NCBI GenBank assembly: GCA_009801015.1
Contig: VHZZ01000218.1
Coordinates: 108,826-129,945, forward strand
Reading direction: 5' to 3'
Length of the DNA: 21,120 nucleotides
Origin: Silene noctiflora
Lineage: Eukaryota > Streptophyta > Magnoliopsida > Caryophyllales > Caryophyllaceae
The position numbers were made by a program, and so were the translations under genes. The notes below the pieces were generated by a model. It searched no databases, was not told where the DNA came from, and saw nothing but the letters and a program-made list of their open reading frames with translations. The stretch's first letter is position 1. Each line of letters begins with the position of its first letter. Shown one piece after another: positions 6,954 through 17,511 of this stretch.

Positions 6954-7689
6954 AATAATTAATTATTATACATCCGATGTATTACCACCAATTTTATAGT
7001 TTTTGAGCATTATAATAAAGTTTTTGAGTATTGTTTTAAAAATTATGAGTTTTACTATAAAGTTTCTGAGGTTATTTACTTAGACAATTAACTCAAAAAA
7101 TTACAATAAAACGAAAAAACATTACATATAAATTTAGTTAAATTTGAGTTTTGAAGAAAAAAAATTAATATCTAACTTCTAAACTTTAATAAACTCAGAA
7201 AAATACACATATGTTCAAAAACAAATAAAGTTTGAGATAATAAGTTCAGAAAAAATACATATATGCTCAGAAAAAAATAAAGTTTGAAGTAATACATCCG
7301 ATGTATGTTCTTTTTCAGTAAGTGGATTATACATCCGATGTATTATCACCGGTTTTATAGTTTTTGAGCATTATAATAAAGTTTTTGAGTATTGTTTTNA
7401 AAATTATGAGTTTTACTATAAAGTTTCTGAGNTTATTTACTTAGACAATTAACTCAAAAAATTACAATAAAACGAAAAAACATTACATATAAATTTAGTT
7501 AAATTTGAGTTTTGAAGAGAAAAAAAATTAAAATTTAACATATAAACTTTCATAAGCTCAGAAAAAATACACATATGTTCAAAAACAAATAAAGTTTGAG
7601 ATAATAAGCTCAGAAAAAATACATATATGCTCAGAAAAAAAAAAAAAAAAGTTTGAGGTAATACATCCGATGTATGTTCTTTTTTTTCT
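6954..7689 (+). mobile_element. Head-to-tail dimer of a 361-bp element
   Basis: Two nearly identical units follow one another at a 361-base period. Palindromic TACATCCGATGTA blocks mark each unit's ends (6969-6981 and 7293-7305; 7330-7342 and 7662-7674). Each unit has internal direct repeats around TACACATATG, TCAAAAACAAATAAAGTTTG and a GCTCAGAAAAA motif. A single inverted copy at 14307-14666 defines the full unit as 360 bp with an 11-bp target duplication. The units abut through the shared TGTTCTTTTT/CAGTAAGTGG joint with no host DNA between. The dimer lies only 26 bases past the stop codon of the germin-like gene. N bases at 7399 and 7432 fall inside copy two. Confidence 0.75.
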
Positions 7690-7715
7690 AATAAACCGTG
7701 ATCACTTACAAATCT

Positions 7716-9470
7716 TCATTCATTTTTTTTACTATTCCTTTCAATTTCAATCCCATTTAAATTAGCAAACTGATATCGGAGTTCCTCGACAATTGATTTA
7801 TCGACTTGGTATGCCTTAGTAAGAACATCGTCTAAGATCTTCGGCATTACTCCGAATAACGACTGAGGGAGATCGACTCTTCCCGGATGTTGGCTTCCAA
7901 ATGCGGTATTAACTCTCGCGGTTGTGTTCTCCAAATTAAATTGAAAATGTACCAAACCTTGAGGGAATACAAACAAGTCACCTGTGTTAAGCACAGCGCT
8001 AAATAACTCGTATTCAGTGGTTACAAGACCAACGTATATGGTTCCACTTATGACTGTTAGGATCTCGGAAGCACGAGGATGATGGTGAGGTGTGTTTAGA
8101 CCAAATGGTCCGAAGTCTACATGGGCTACGGATACACCTTGTGTGTTAAGTGCTGGAAATTGTGTTACGTCCACTATTGTCACATTTGAACCTAAGACGT
8201 TGTTTGTGTCTCCGATTTGATTGAATCCGTTGAATACGAAATCTTGGGATGTCACCTTCTTTGGGTTCTTGCATAGTAATCCGTTGATAATCACTATAAA
8301 ACAAAATCACCAAGTTAATGATTTTTTAGTGTTAAATGAGGCGTAAGATCAGTACAATATAGAAGGGAGGGAAATTCAAACTCGTGACTTATTGTCACGA
8401 TACCTCAACCTTAACCACTAAGCTAAGACCTCTTTCATATACAAGACAAAGATTATGCTAATTACGAACACATACATAAACGAAAAATGATTATTACAGA
8501 ATATAATTATTGAGATGAATAATATTATTTCTCTTTGGATAATATTACGTGTAATATATTTTTTACAAGGTCAAAGTCATTATTAAGCCAATAAATGACT
8601 AAGCAAACAATGATTAAGCATTTAGATCAGCTAGTATGAGATTATTCCGGGTTAATTCGAAAATGCAATTTGACTGATAAGACCGATATCACTGTGGCGA
8701 TGTCAATCAAATCGTGAAAATGCAACCTGAAAACTCGCGAGCGAGAATTTACACCCTTACGACTAAACCTGGTAAACAGATCAGATCGTGAAGATTTTAT
8801 GTTAGTGTCACATATAAAGGGTCACAAACGACAAACCCCCCAACCCAAACTCAACCCAATTAAATATCATGTCGTGCTCGTGTCGACCCATTTACATAAA
8901 TAATGAGTCATCAAGCCTAAACCCTAACCCATTAATTTCCTAATGGGTTCGTATCCTGATTTCGTGTCATGACCATATTTGAAAAGTTTTAAGTATATCT
9001 ATCTATGTGATGGAGATCAAGAAAATTTAAGATTAATTTAGTAAACAGGTCATCCGTGTCAGGTTTGTGTTTAGAGAGCTCAACCAAAAAACTCAACACA
9101 ATTAAATATTGTGCCGTGTTCGTGTCGACCCACTTACATAAATGGATCATTAACAAGTCTCAATCCAAACCCATTAATTTTGTGTCATTTTCGTATCGTG
9201 TCATTATTTGCCAGGTTTACTTACGACTCTACCCAATTCAAATTCGGACTAAACTTGATGAGACACACATATACAATAAAAAAGACAATGATTAAGAAGG
9301 AAAAATGTAATTAAGAAAAATAGACCTGCAGAATTAGGATCATTTACACCAATACAAAAGTCTTGAAGGGGAGCAGGATCGGAAGCACCTGCCTTATAGT
9401 AATGAAAACTCATAGCAAATGCCATGCAAATGACCAACATAGCAACACATGTTTCCAATAATTTTACCAT
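7716..9470 (-). CDS. GLP: Germin-like protein, two exons (gene A)
   Basis: Secreted cupin of the germin-like family, expected in the apoplast; relatives bind manganese and may have superoxide dismutase activity. Exon 1 is 9470-9326 (ATG at 9470; donor CTGCAG|GT) and exon 2 is 8293-7716 (acceptor TTATAG|T, stop TGA). The phase-1 junction restores NSAVIINGLLC. The product is 240 residues, slightly long for the family. It shows a hydrophobic signal peptide (about 1-29), the conserved SDPAPLQDFC start, and a cysteine pair at 39/56. Cupin motif 1 has H118, H120 and E125; motif 2, GDLFVFPQGLVHFQFN, contains H164. N-glycosylation sequons are NVT (85) and NTT (171). Motif 1 reads PHHHP where germins usually have PHTHP. 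The set fits subfamily 1. The intron (1032 bp) carries a SINE-like element and repeats. Confidence 0.93.
8312..8432 (-). mobile_element. tRNA-derived SINE-like element in the gene A intron
   Basis: On the minus strand the 5' end has a polymerase III A-box match (TAGCTTAGTGG), followed about 40 bases later by a weaker B-box (AGTTTGAATTTCC). An A-run (CTAAAAAATC) lies at the 3' end. This is the layout of plant SINEs. Its 3' edge lies within 25 bases of the splice acceptor. No clear target duplication was found. Confidence 0.55.
8817..8975. repeat. Dispersed repeat copy 1 (CGTGTCGACCCA family)
   Basis: Shares CGTGTCGACCCA, TTACATAAAT and AACCCATTAATTT in the same order with the copy at 9041-9220. 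Ends not defined. Confidence 0.5.
9041..9220. repeat. Dispersed repeat copy 2 with short inverted ends
   Basis: The ends GTAAACAGGTCATCCGTGTC and, reverse-complemented, GTAAACCTGGCAAATAATGA are partly inverted repeats. TTA on both sides (9038-9040 and 9221-9223) could be a target duplication. The interior matches the 8817 copy. Small open frames here are intronic noise. Confidence 0.45.
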
Positions 9471-9548
9471 AATATTATTACACAAATATTAATATTAATG
9501 TTTTTTTAGTACAAAAGATAATGGATAATTAGCTATTCGATTGTGGCA

Positions 9549-9556
9549 TTTTTATA
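9549..9556 (-). promoter_or_regulatory. Probable TATA box of gene A
   Basis: The minus strand reads GGGTATAAAAATGCC about 80 bases before the ATG at 9470. An inverted CCAAT (CTATTGGG) lies directly upstream. Spacing is normal for a plant gene. Confidence 0.6.
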
Positions 9557-9943
9557 CCCAATAGGGCAGCAACTATGCTAATATTATATTTATTTTATTA
9601 TAACTTTTTAAGTATATTTATATAAAGTCAAATGTATGTTGATAATGAAATAAGTAATGTCACGATTATTTATTTATTTATTTAGTAATAACAGCCGATA
9701 CGCGAAGCTCAGAATTTGTATTTTACGGTTGCCTCTAATCTCTATTTTCTTTTTTACATTTGTAGTATATTTATACAAAACTTCTTCATAGTTGTACTCA
9801 ATTACGAGCATGTTTGGTTTAGTTTGTCTAAAATGAGTTTCTATTTTTTAAGCTTAATTTTTCATAAGTAGTTTTCAAGATACAGTTGATGCTTCTATTT
9901 TTATGGGTAAAAACATGGTATTTAAGCTTTTGAGAATCTACAA
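9557..9943. other. Upstream region of gene A, no gene
   Basis: AT-rich. It holds a TTTA microsatellite at about 9668-9684. The GCATGTTTGGTTTAG sequence near 9808 resembles a MITE-type terminus, but no partner was confirmed. Confidence 0.4.
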
Positions 9944-9946
9944 TTA

Positions 9947-10244
9947 GGCCTCGTTTGGTTGTCCATCCAATTTATGGGAATTCTAAAATCCCATGAATTG
10001 TGGTTTTTGGAGGTTGTTTGGTTACCCCATTTTTTATAAAATGGAGGAGTTTTCAACTCCTACATGATGGGAGAATTTAACTACCTACCCCCCTCATGGT
10101 CATTGGAAACTCCTAGAAAATAAACTCCAGCACGAACAACCAAACATATTATTGCAATTCATGTGAATTTCGATGTGGGAGTTAAATTCACGTGCATTAC
10201 AAATTAACACATCAATTTAATTCCTGAATGAACCAAACGAGGCC
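9947..10244. mobile_element. Tourist-like MITE (PIF/Harbinger type), 298 bp
   Basis: Flanked by TTA on both sides (9944-9946 and 10245-10247). The terminal inverted repeats are GGCCTCGTTTGGTT and, at the other end, AACCAAACGAGGCC (14 bp, perfect). Non-coding interior with further self-complementarity. TSD and TIR both fit PIF/Harbinger. Confidence 0.9.
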
Positions 10245-10247
10245 TTA

Positions 10248-10887
10248 GTTTTTAAATTTATGATATGTTTGGCTAAAAAGTGTTTTAAGTCCAAAAACAC
10301 TTTAAAAAGTAAGGTTAAACACACACTGTATTTCATTATTTCCTCTTATAAATTCTACAAATTAAAAGGTTTTTGTGATGTTTCGTAAGTTATAATGGTT
10401 ATCATACTGTCATAAGGCGGAGAAATATACATTAGTACCTGAAATTTAATATTTTGTTACCTTCATCTTAATCACTGAAATGAACATCTTATTAATCAAG
10501 AGATCGAATTCTTTAAATTAATTAATATGTAGAAATACATATTACTATAAAAAATCAATATGATCCACGAACATTCGATGATTCGAAGCCGGGTCTCAAA
10601 ACATCGTAATCGAAGCATGTCGAGCGAATTAAAAGAGCCGAGTCTCGAAACCTAGGAGTGCAAGCACGAATATATTTAGAACAAATTAATTAAAGAAAAC
10701 AACTATGACTATAATATTAAAGTCAATTTGGTACAAATTTAAAGCCAAGTCTCAAAATAATATAGTATACCATAAAATAAAGAGCAAAGTCTCAATATAA
10801 TACAACCATTTGTAAACAACACAAAATGGATTATCGATGGAATGGATAAGATCGAATTGCATATTTTTCATTGATGAATTCTTAACA
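10248..10887. other. Non-genic region with repeated AGCCxxGTCTC motif
   Basis: No gene is visible. Four related short motifs lie here: AAGCCGGGTCTCAAAAC (about 10586-10602), GAGCCGAGTCTCGAAAC (10635-10651), AAGCCAAGTCTCAAAAT (10740-10756) and GAGCAAAGTCTCAATAT (10782-10798). They look like a decaying direct repeat. AAAGTGTTTTAAGTCC and its near-inverse lie at about 10278-10310. Confidence 0.45.
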
Positions 10888-11203
10888 TCTTCCGTATACT
10901 AAAAGAATAATAGATCTTTAAAATATTCTCGCCTATATAAATTTGGCTATAATTGGGCTGTCATTATATCATATCTCTGATTGAACTTTTATTATATCAT
11001 ATTTGTAATTGAACTTTCATTATATTATATCTACAACTGAATTATACTGAACTTTTTCTTTTCCACCGATATACAAAACAATAATAATAATAATAATTTT
11101 TACAATTAAATTTCAAATTTGAATTAAATATCAGTTGTATAATCGTTATTTTCTTTAATATTCCTATCTAAAAATCCGCGCATTCGCGCGGGATCTATGC
11201 CAG
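10888..11203 (+). mobile_element. Non-autonomous Helitron 1, 316 bp
   Basis: Begins A|TCTTCCGTATACTAAAAGAA. It ends with the GC-rich hairpin CCGCGCATTCGCGCGG, a short ATCTATGC spacer and CCAG|T (a changed CTAG). The A|T insertion site and hairpin-before-CTRR layout are diagnostic of Helitrons. No Rep/helicase. Confidence 0.75.
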
Positions 11204-12084
11204 TATTTATAATAATGTAATGGTAGGTCTTATTAGGGGTAAATTCAAGTTATACCTCGATAATTATATAAGGATGAGAGAACGTCTTTACAAATGTTGT
11301 CAATTCTTTTAAAAGGAGTTTATGAGAAGATATGTGAGGGATTGGAACAAAATCGTACTATTCTGGACTAGTGAATGACAACGCAGTTACGAGCCCAACA
11401 AGTACTATCAGGTGGGCATACTGTGAAGAAACTCATATTAATCCACATGTGAGTGTCCGACATTGATAGAAAAGGAGAGCGTTTACCATTTTATGAGTAA
11501 AGGGACTACTCACTCTATTGCTAATTGGTTTTAGAGTGCAAACTCGTTGGACTTATAAAACGGATTCTATCTCCTCCATTTGATTTGACTTAGACATGTT
11601 TACATGATTTAATAACATGCTAACAGAGCTCATGGTAAAAGACCTGGGTATGATAGATTAAACTAGGCCTTTAATCGCGACTATTGGAAAATAACATGGT
11701 TTGAGAATTTACCACTTTATAAATTAAGGGGAAACTCCCTCTACTGGGTGTGGTCCAGACCTGTTTGCATGATTTACAACGTACGAACAATGTGATCTTG
11801 AAACGGAATACTGAGAACGGAGCAGATTGCATATGTGAGCCCAAAAGAGAGTCGTAGGCCCTAACAATTTTTATAACTGGGCTTGACACGGCCCAATTTT
11901 ATGGTAGGACTCCAGCAAGGGTACACAAAGATTTGTGTAGACCGATTTTATACTAATTTATCGTAAAATGAGATTTTTTAGTAATTATTTTCTTTTAGTA
12001 GTTTGGCTATGCTTGAATAGGTTTACAAATATATTCGTACAAAATCGTCTTAGACAGGATTAACTCTTTGAAATAGCGCGCAAG
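11204..12084. repeat. Non-genic; LTR-like repeat fragments
   Basis: A segment at about 11445-11645 (GAGTGTCCGACATTGATAGA, then TTGCTAATTGGTTTTAGAGT, then CTTATAAAACGGATTCTATC and GAGCTCATGG) resembles widespread plant LTR-type repeats. A shorter, more decayed version follows at about 11700-11870 (GGGGAAACTCCCTCTACTGG). Neither has recognisable coding sequence or paired LTR ends. The rest is unassigned. Confidence 0.35.
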
Positions 12085-12172
12085 GGTGGAGTCCAGTGGT
12101 TAAAATTTGGTGAAATTCCCACGAGATCCAAGTTCAAGCCTCCCTAAAAACAATCTTATGCAGTATTTATTA
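12085..12172 (+). mobile_element. tRNA-derived SINE-like fragment
   Basis: A-box-like GAGTCCAGTGG is followed by B-box-like AGTTCAAGCCTCC about 40 bases on, then CCTAAAAACAATC. It is cut at its right by the start of the next Helitron. Confidence 0.45.
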
Positions 12173-12697
12173 TCTATACTATATAATTAAAAGGTTACCT
12201 TAACCCATTTAATTTTATTCCACATCATCTTAAACACATTTAATTTTATTCCACATGAAATTTGTACATTCATTAATTTCTATCATTTTTATTTATGAAA
12301 TAATAATTAAATTTATATAATACAATATAGTTAAAGAGTAACTAAAGCATTGAGATTCTTTTACTTAATTTTAGTTATTATTTAATCATATAAAGACCAT
12401 AATTTAAAAAAATTAGAATAGGAAAAACCATTTAAAATAAAAACCGCAAAACCCCTCAAAATTTGATAATTTTAACCCTTGAAAAACAAACGAAAATTAA
12501 ATAGGAAAAAAAAATAAAGGGAGTTGACAATAGTCATAATACGGAGTACCGTGTTAAATTATGTTTTATTTTCATAATTTACATCCTATTTTATCATATG
12601 TCATGTTTCCAAATAATTCGTGTTTATACAGGCAGTATTAACCAAAAAAGGAAAACTTATATAAAACCCGTAATTTTTTCACGGATTTCAAAACTAG
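12173..12697 (+). mobile_element. Non-autonomous Helitron 2, 525 bp
   Basis: 5' end A|TCTATACTATATAATTAAAA, a classic plant Helitron start. The 3' end has a weak hairpin (ACCCGTAATTTTTTCACGG), then CTAG|T. The interior is AT-rich and non-coding. Confidence 0.75.
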
Positions 12698-12864
12698 TCT
12701 GAGTTCAAATACATTACTTTATTAAACCTTTATTATAATAATTAAACAAACAAGTAGTAATTATTAATGATATACAACAAATCATAAGCAAAATGGATAA
12801 TGATAGCAAGCTACGATACTAAATTTCAATACCACCCTTTCAAAATCCGATCTCGTACATTTAT

Positions 12865-15708
12865 TCAAACATCTTTAACCAAATTATTACCATATCTTCC
12901 AATTTGAACCCCATTTAAAGAACTAGAAAACTGAGTTCGAAGCTTCTGAATAACCTCATCATCAACCTGATAAGCCTTAGTAAGAACATCATCCAAAATC
13001 GCCGGTGTTGTACCAAACAACCCCTGAGCGCTATTAACTCGGCCGGGATGTTGACTACCAAAGGCCGCAATCGCTCTAGCCTTACTCCTCTTAAGATTAT
13101 ACTGAAAATGTATTAAACCTTGCGGAAACACGAATAAATCCCCGGGATTTAATACTACGCTAAATAATTGATAATCGGTGGTTATAAAACCCGCGTATAG
13201 GGTACCGGTTAATACGGCAAAGATTTCGGATGAGCGGGGGTGGTGGTGCGGCGTGTTTAACCCGAATGGACCGTAGTCGATATGGGCTATGGCTACGCCT
13301 TGTGTGTTTAAGGATGGGAGACGTTCGACGTCTATTAATGTTGCGTTTATATGTCCGATGTTGTCCGTGTCTCCGGTTTCGTTGAATCCTTTGAATAGGA
13401 AATCTCGAGCTGTTACCTTTTTCGGGTTTTTGCATACCAACCCGTTGACAAATACTGCCAAAAAAAAAAAAAAAAAACACGTTAGATTTTTCAAGACGGG
13501 TACGTTAGAGAAAGTAATGGGGGTCGATCACTACTTTTGTGTATTTCCCATTAGATGAGAAAATTGGAATTAATTTTTTTTATTTTCCGTGGATAATATG
13601 ACATAATCGATCTAAGTACACATTATCTGATAAAACATAACTAGTCTAAATCCCGCGCATATTTGCGCGGTATATATAGATCTTTTAATTTTTACGATAA
13701 TACTTATAGATTTTAGATTTATATCTCGTGAATTATTATATAAAAATAATAATAATCAATTCCATGAGGTGTGTATTTTATGAAAATATTTTAACTATGT
13801 CAATTTTTTTTAATTAATTCATTTTTCGTCACGAAATTAGTAATAGGAGTAACAGTTTATATGTAGATTATAGTTTTATACCAATTTTGTTTTATTTTTG
13901 TTAAAAGATTATATTTTTAAGTTTAATGATGAAAAGATTATTTTTAAATGAAATATTAGTTTAATAAATGAAAATCTAATTTGTTTCCATATATAATCTT
14001 AGCACTTTGGAGGAAAAACTTTAGCGAAGTTTTATTCTCTTAGTATATAGGGAGATTATAGCAAAATCTGAAAAAGCAATTGTGGAGCCAAATAAAATAA
14101 ATTATAACTTTTTTTAAATTCTATGTAGATTTAAATGAAATTTCTAAATTCATGACGATAATTTTTGCCTGAATTACTATGCAAAATATTACTCTGTATT
14201 TCTGTCAGTATCACTTATTGAGTGACAGAGTATTGTATAATTTAATTACTAATTTCACTCTCGAAAAAAAAAAAGTTAAACAAACGACTAAAACAGAAAT
14301 TTGTTAAGAAAAAAGAACATACATCGGATGTATTAACTCAGATTTTACTCGTTTTTGAGCATATGTGTATTTTGTCTGAGCTTATTACCTCAAATTTTAT
14401 TTGTTTTTGAGTATATGTGTATTTTTTTATGAGCTTATTAAAGTTTATAAGTTAGATTTTAATTTTTTTTCCCGTCAAAATTCAAATTTAACTAAGTTTA
14501 TATGTAATGTTTTTGAGTTTTATTGTAATTTTTTGAGCATAATGTTTTAGTGAATGAACTCAAAAACTTTATAGTAAAACTCGTGATTTTTAAAACAAAG
14601 CTCAAAAATTTTATTATAATGCTAAAAAACTATAAAACTGGTGGTAGTACATCGGATGGACTTATTGAAATTTGTTATATGTATTTATCAATTTTGTGCA
14701 TTTAAATTAAAAATATTGTATCTAATGTAGTGATCCATATATGAAATGATGATTTAGTCATTAAATCGACAACTCGCCAAATTCTCTAAGTATTTTTTTG
14801 TATATCAGCTATTCTTGCTTGTGATGAAAATTGACTTGGGCATGATATCTCATAACTAGTCTTTAAAATTTGTTTAATTTTATTTAAACCGATTGTGAGA
14901 CGTCACAAGCTCCGTGAAGGACCCAGGGATTTAGTATTAGGGGGCAGTAAAAAAATTTTGACGCTTTATTTATGCGCGTCTAAAACAACATTACAACATT
15001 AATATATTTTGAATTTTTTCCCCTAAATTAGTTATTAGTTATTATACAAGTAAAAGAATGAAAAAAATAATTGGTCCTATAGATATCTTTTTTTCAAAAA
15101 ATAATGCTTTCTCTAAAATACTTTAAATTCTAAATATATGTAAAAATAACTTTTTTATAAAATATAGTATCAAATTTAACAAAAAATGTAAGTGGTTTAA
15201 CGATTTAGAATTTAGTTAGTTATCTAAAGATCAGGGGTTCAAATCATACATCAAACCACTAACAAACTTTAGATACTTATAACAATTTATTTCGGAAACT
15301 TCATGGGGAGCACTTGCCCCCGGGTGCCCCCTTGGGTCTGCCCATGCACAAGCTTATGATGTCTGAGTGCTTCACAAATGCAAATTTGTGTTAGTATATA
15401 TACCATACAATAATTTCGAAGAGTAAATACTTCTTTCATCTCGATCAATAATTATTTTGAAACGTAGATGAGAACCGGCAAATAACAACAACTATCGATT
15501 TGAACGACTGGAAAACAAAAATATATACGAGTATATTTTATTAAACGAAAATCGAACCTGCAGACTTAGGATCTTCAACACCAACACAAAAGTCTTGAAG
15601 CGGAGGAGGATCAGAAGCATCGACCTCGTTAAAGTTCAACCTCATCGTAATCGCCATGCAAATGGTAATAATCACTAAAATGGTATTTTCACTAGGGTTT
15701 TTTCCCAT
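12865..15708 (-). CDS. GLP: Germin-like protein, two exons (gene B)
   Basis: Second intact germin-like protein. Exon 1 is 15708-15558 (start MGKNPSENTILVIIT; donor CTGCAG|GT) and exon 2 is 13454-12865 (acceptor TTTGGCAG|T, stop TGA). The phase-1 join gives KSAVFVNGLVCKNP, the family consensus. The product is 246 residues: signal peptide 1 to about 31, ASDPPPLQDFC, cysteine pair 41/58, motif 1 ligands H120, H122, E127 (again PHHHP), and motif 2 GDLFVFPQGLIHFQYN with H166. Sequon NAT at 87. By eye it is about 60-65% identical to gene A over exon 2. Reading the exon without splicing gives a false MKNLTCFFFFF start from the acceptor's T-run. The 2.1-kb intron contains a Helitron, a 360-bp element and a third repeat. 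Confidence 0.93.
13641..14055 (-). mobile_element. Non-autonomous Helitron 3, 415 bp, in gene B intron
   Basis: On the minus strand: start A|TCTCCCTATATACTAAGAGA, end hairpin CCGCGCAAATATGCGCGG, then GATTTAGACTAG|T. It shares 5' character with Helitrons 1 and 6 (TAYACTAARAGAA). Both ends are intact. Confidence 0.85.
14307..14666 (-). mobile_element. 360-bp element, single copy of the 6954 family
   Basis: Inverted relative to the dimer at 6954-7689 and similar throughout. It is flanked by GAAATTTGTTA (14296-14306 and 14667-14677), an 11-bp match that probably contains a 9-bp Mutator-type target duplication. Near-terminal ACATCGGATG palindromes are inverted repeats. It is more diverged than the two dimer units are from each other. 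It lies in the gene B intron. Confidence 0.75.
14920..15345. mobile_element. Inverted-end repeat of the GACCCAGGG/CCCTTGGGTC type
   Basis: The left end GACCCAGGGATTTAGTATTA with GGGGGCAG and the right end TGCCCCCGGGTGCCCCCTTG with GGTCTGCCC are imperfect inverted repeats. A tRNA-like GGGGTTCAAATC occurs inside. No target duplication or coding region was found; superfamily unknown. Located in the gene B intron. Confidence 0.45.
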
Positions 15709-15821
15709 AATTACACGAGTAAATATGATTAGTAAATTTATTAATATTAAAATTAATAGTATTTAATCTTAATAATTAATCAATTATTGTTTTGCAAAAA
15801 AGTAGTAGTAGTTTGTGACGG

Positions 15822-15828
15822 TTTTATA
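15822..15828 (-). promoter_or_regulatory. Probable TATA box of gene B
   Basis: The minus strand reads GAGTATAAAACCG about 114 bases before the ATG at 15708, similar in context to the gene A TATA box. Confidence 0.6.
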
Positions 15829-16124
15829 CTCGAAATAGATTGAATAACCATGCATGTGTCGGTACGTACAACGTATTCATATCGTCATATTAGGGATCAC
15901 AATTGAGGCCACGTCCTTTTCTAAGTAAACTATTTAAGCTAATTATAGAATTATATAATAAATATAATCACTATTATAGATACGGGTTTATTAATTTGGA
16001 TTCTCTTCATTAGTTACTTTTTCTCTACATCTCGGTGTCACCCTTTTACATGCATTTTTTATTATTGAGGTCCCCATATTGCAGCTAAAAACCCACCAGC
16101 GAAATTTTATGGTGATGAAAAGCA
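15829..16124. other. Upstream region of gene B
   Basis: AT-rich with no ORF. Probably promoter sequence of gene B up to the first Helitron. No further site was recognised with confidence. Confidence 0.4.
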
Positions 16125-16456
16125 TCCCCTATATATTAAAAGATTAACCCATCTCCAAATTCTCCCGCTTAAATTTCCCGCCTATGTGATATTCTACTGG
16201 ATAATATTTATTTTCTAATTAATTAGTGATCACTATCGATATTTACTTACTACTATTAAACAATATTAATCTCCTAATTAATTTTATAACATCAATCATT
16301 ATTTAACTTTTACATAAATAGGCTAATAAAATATCTATGCAAATTTTTTACCCTTTTTAAAATGGAGGTAAACTGCATTAAATTAGTTTAATTATTTGTC
16401 AAATTCTCTAATATGTATATCTAAAATACCGTGCATTTGCACGGGATTTACACTAG
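16125..16456 (+). mobile_element. Non-autonomous Helitron 4, 332 bp
   Basis: Start A|TCCCCTATATATTAAAAGA; end hairpin CCGTGCATTTGCACGG, then GATTTACACTAG|T. Both termini are well preserved. Confidence 0.85.
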
Positions 16457-16498
16457 TAATAATTACCAATTAGCTTACCATCTTAATTACTCTCCTAA

Positions 16499-17321
16499 TC
16501 CCCCTTATACTAAAAAAAATAAGAATTTACTAAAATTTCCCCGCCTAAATGAATTATTCTATAATTAGAATCATTATTTCATATTTACAAGTGAAATCCC
16601 ACTATACCAAACACTAAATAACTCTATTTAATTAAAAAAAGGTATAATATTTTTCCAATTTCCATAGATATATTAATAAGATATTATGATTTTGTTACTT
16701 AAATGAAATTACACTAATTAAACGTATGATTTTGATAGAAATAATACTGTTATTATTTGTAAAACTAAACATCATAGCCAAGAACTAACATTTTTTAGCA
16801 AATATTTTCTAAATTATTACACTATTCATTTCTTTTGATACAAATTTATGTGATACAGAGTACAAATTAATAGTATTTATAATTTTTTTTGCTTTTAAAA
16901 CGTAAAAACTTTCGAATTACAATTTTTTTTTTTTCACTTTTACTTAATATCTATCTCTGCTCCATATTATATGAACATTAAGTATATTTGTTACAAGTTA
17001 TATTACATATACAACACATATCTTATTTGATTTTATTACAAATGTCATTATTTCACGTTTATATTACGCCTTTAGTAGATATAATGATATAACAACAATA
17101 TTTTTTTAAAATAAAGTTAACAATATAGTTTCAGTAAAACCGACAATCTTATTAGGAGTAAAAATGTTGAACTTTTTTTTCTTTTCTACCTCTTAATGCC
17201 AAACATTATTAATAGTAAAATTTTATGATTAAATTTCAAATCAAGTTATACCAATGTGTAATTGTTAAATTCTCTAATATTTCTATCTAAAAACCGCGCA
17301 TTCGTGCTGGATCTATACTAA
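16499..17321 (+). mobile_element. Non-autonomous Helitron 5, 823 bp
   Basis: Start A|TCCCCCTTATACTAAAAAAA; 3' end CCGCGCATTCGTGCTGG (hairpin with substitutions), then ATCTATACTAA|T. CTAA is an allowed CTRR terminus. AT-rich, non-coding; it begins 43 bases after Helitron 4. Confidence 0.7.
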
Positions 17322-17511
17322 TATTTCGACTAGTTAGTGTGATAATTATTAAACCCTAAATTTCAACTACTACTTAAGGAAACGTTGACAAAGATAGGCT
17401 TAAGTGTAAGACACTCCCCCACGATCCCCATGTTAGATAAGTATTCCACTAATAAAATGTCTAATATAATAACACTATCAATTAGCAGATCATTAATACC
17501 TTAATGATATA

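Noticed and set aside
6969..7674. Repeat array considered as CRISPR
   Set aside because: Units are 361 bp transposon copies with no short repeat/unique spacer pattern, and the DNA is clearly plant nuclear.
9056..9314. Two overlapping plus-strand frames of 67-79 codons
   Set aside because: They lie inside the gene A intron, antisense, over a dispersed repeat; no similarity or coding character.
12865..13494. Single-exon reading of gene B starting MKNLTCFFFFF
   Set aside because: The hydrophobic run is the T-rich splice acceptor read as codons; the true N-terminus with signal peptide and LQDFC is encoded at 15708-15558.
13160..13558. Frames overlapping gene B exon 2 on both strands
   Set aside because: Shadows of the germin-like exon in other frames; the exon with cupin motifs and splice sites explains the sequence.
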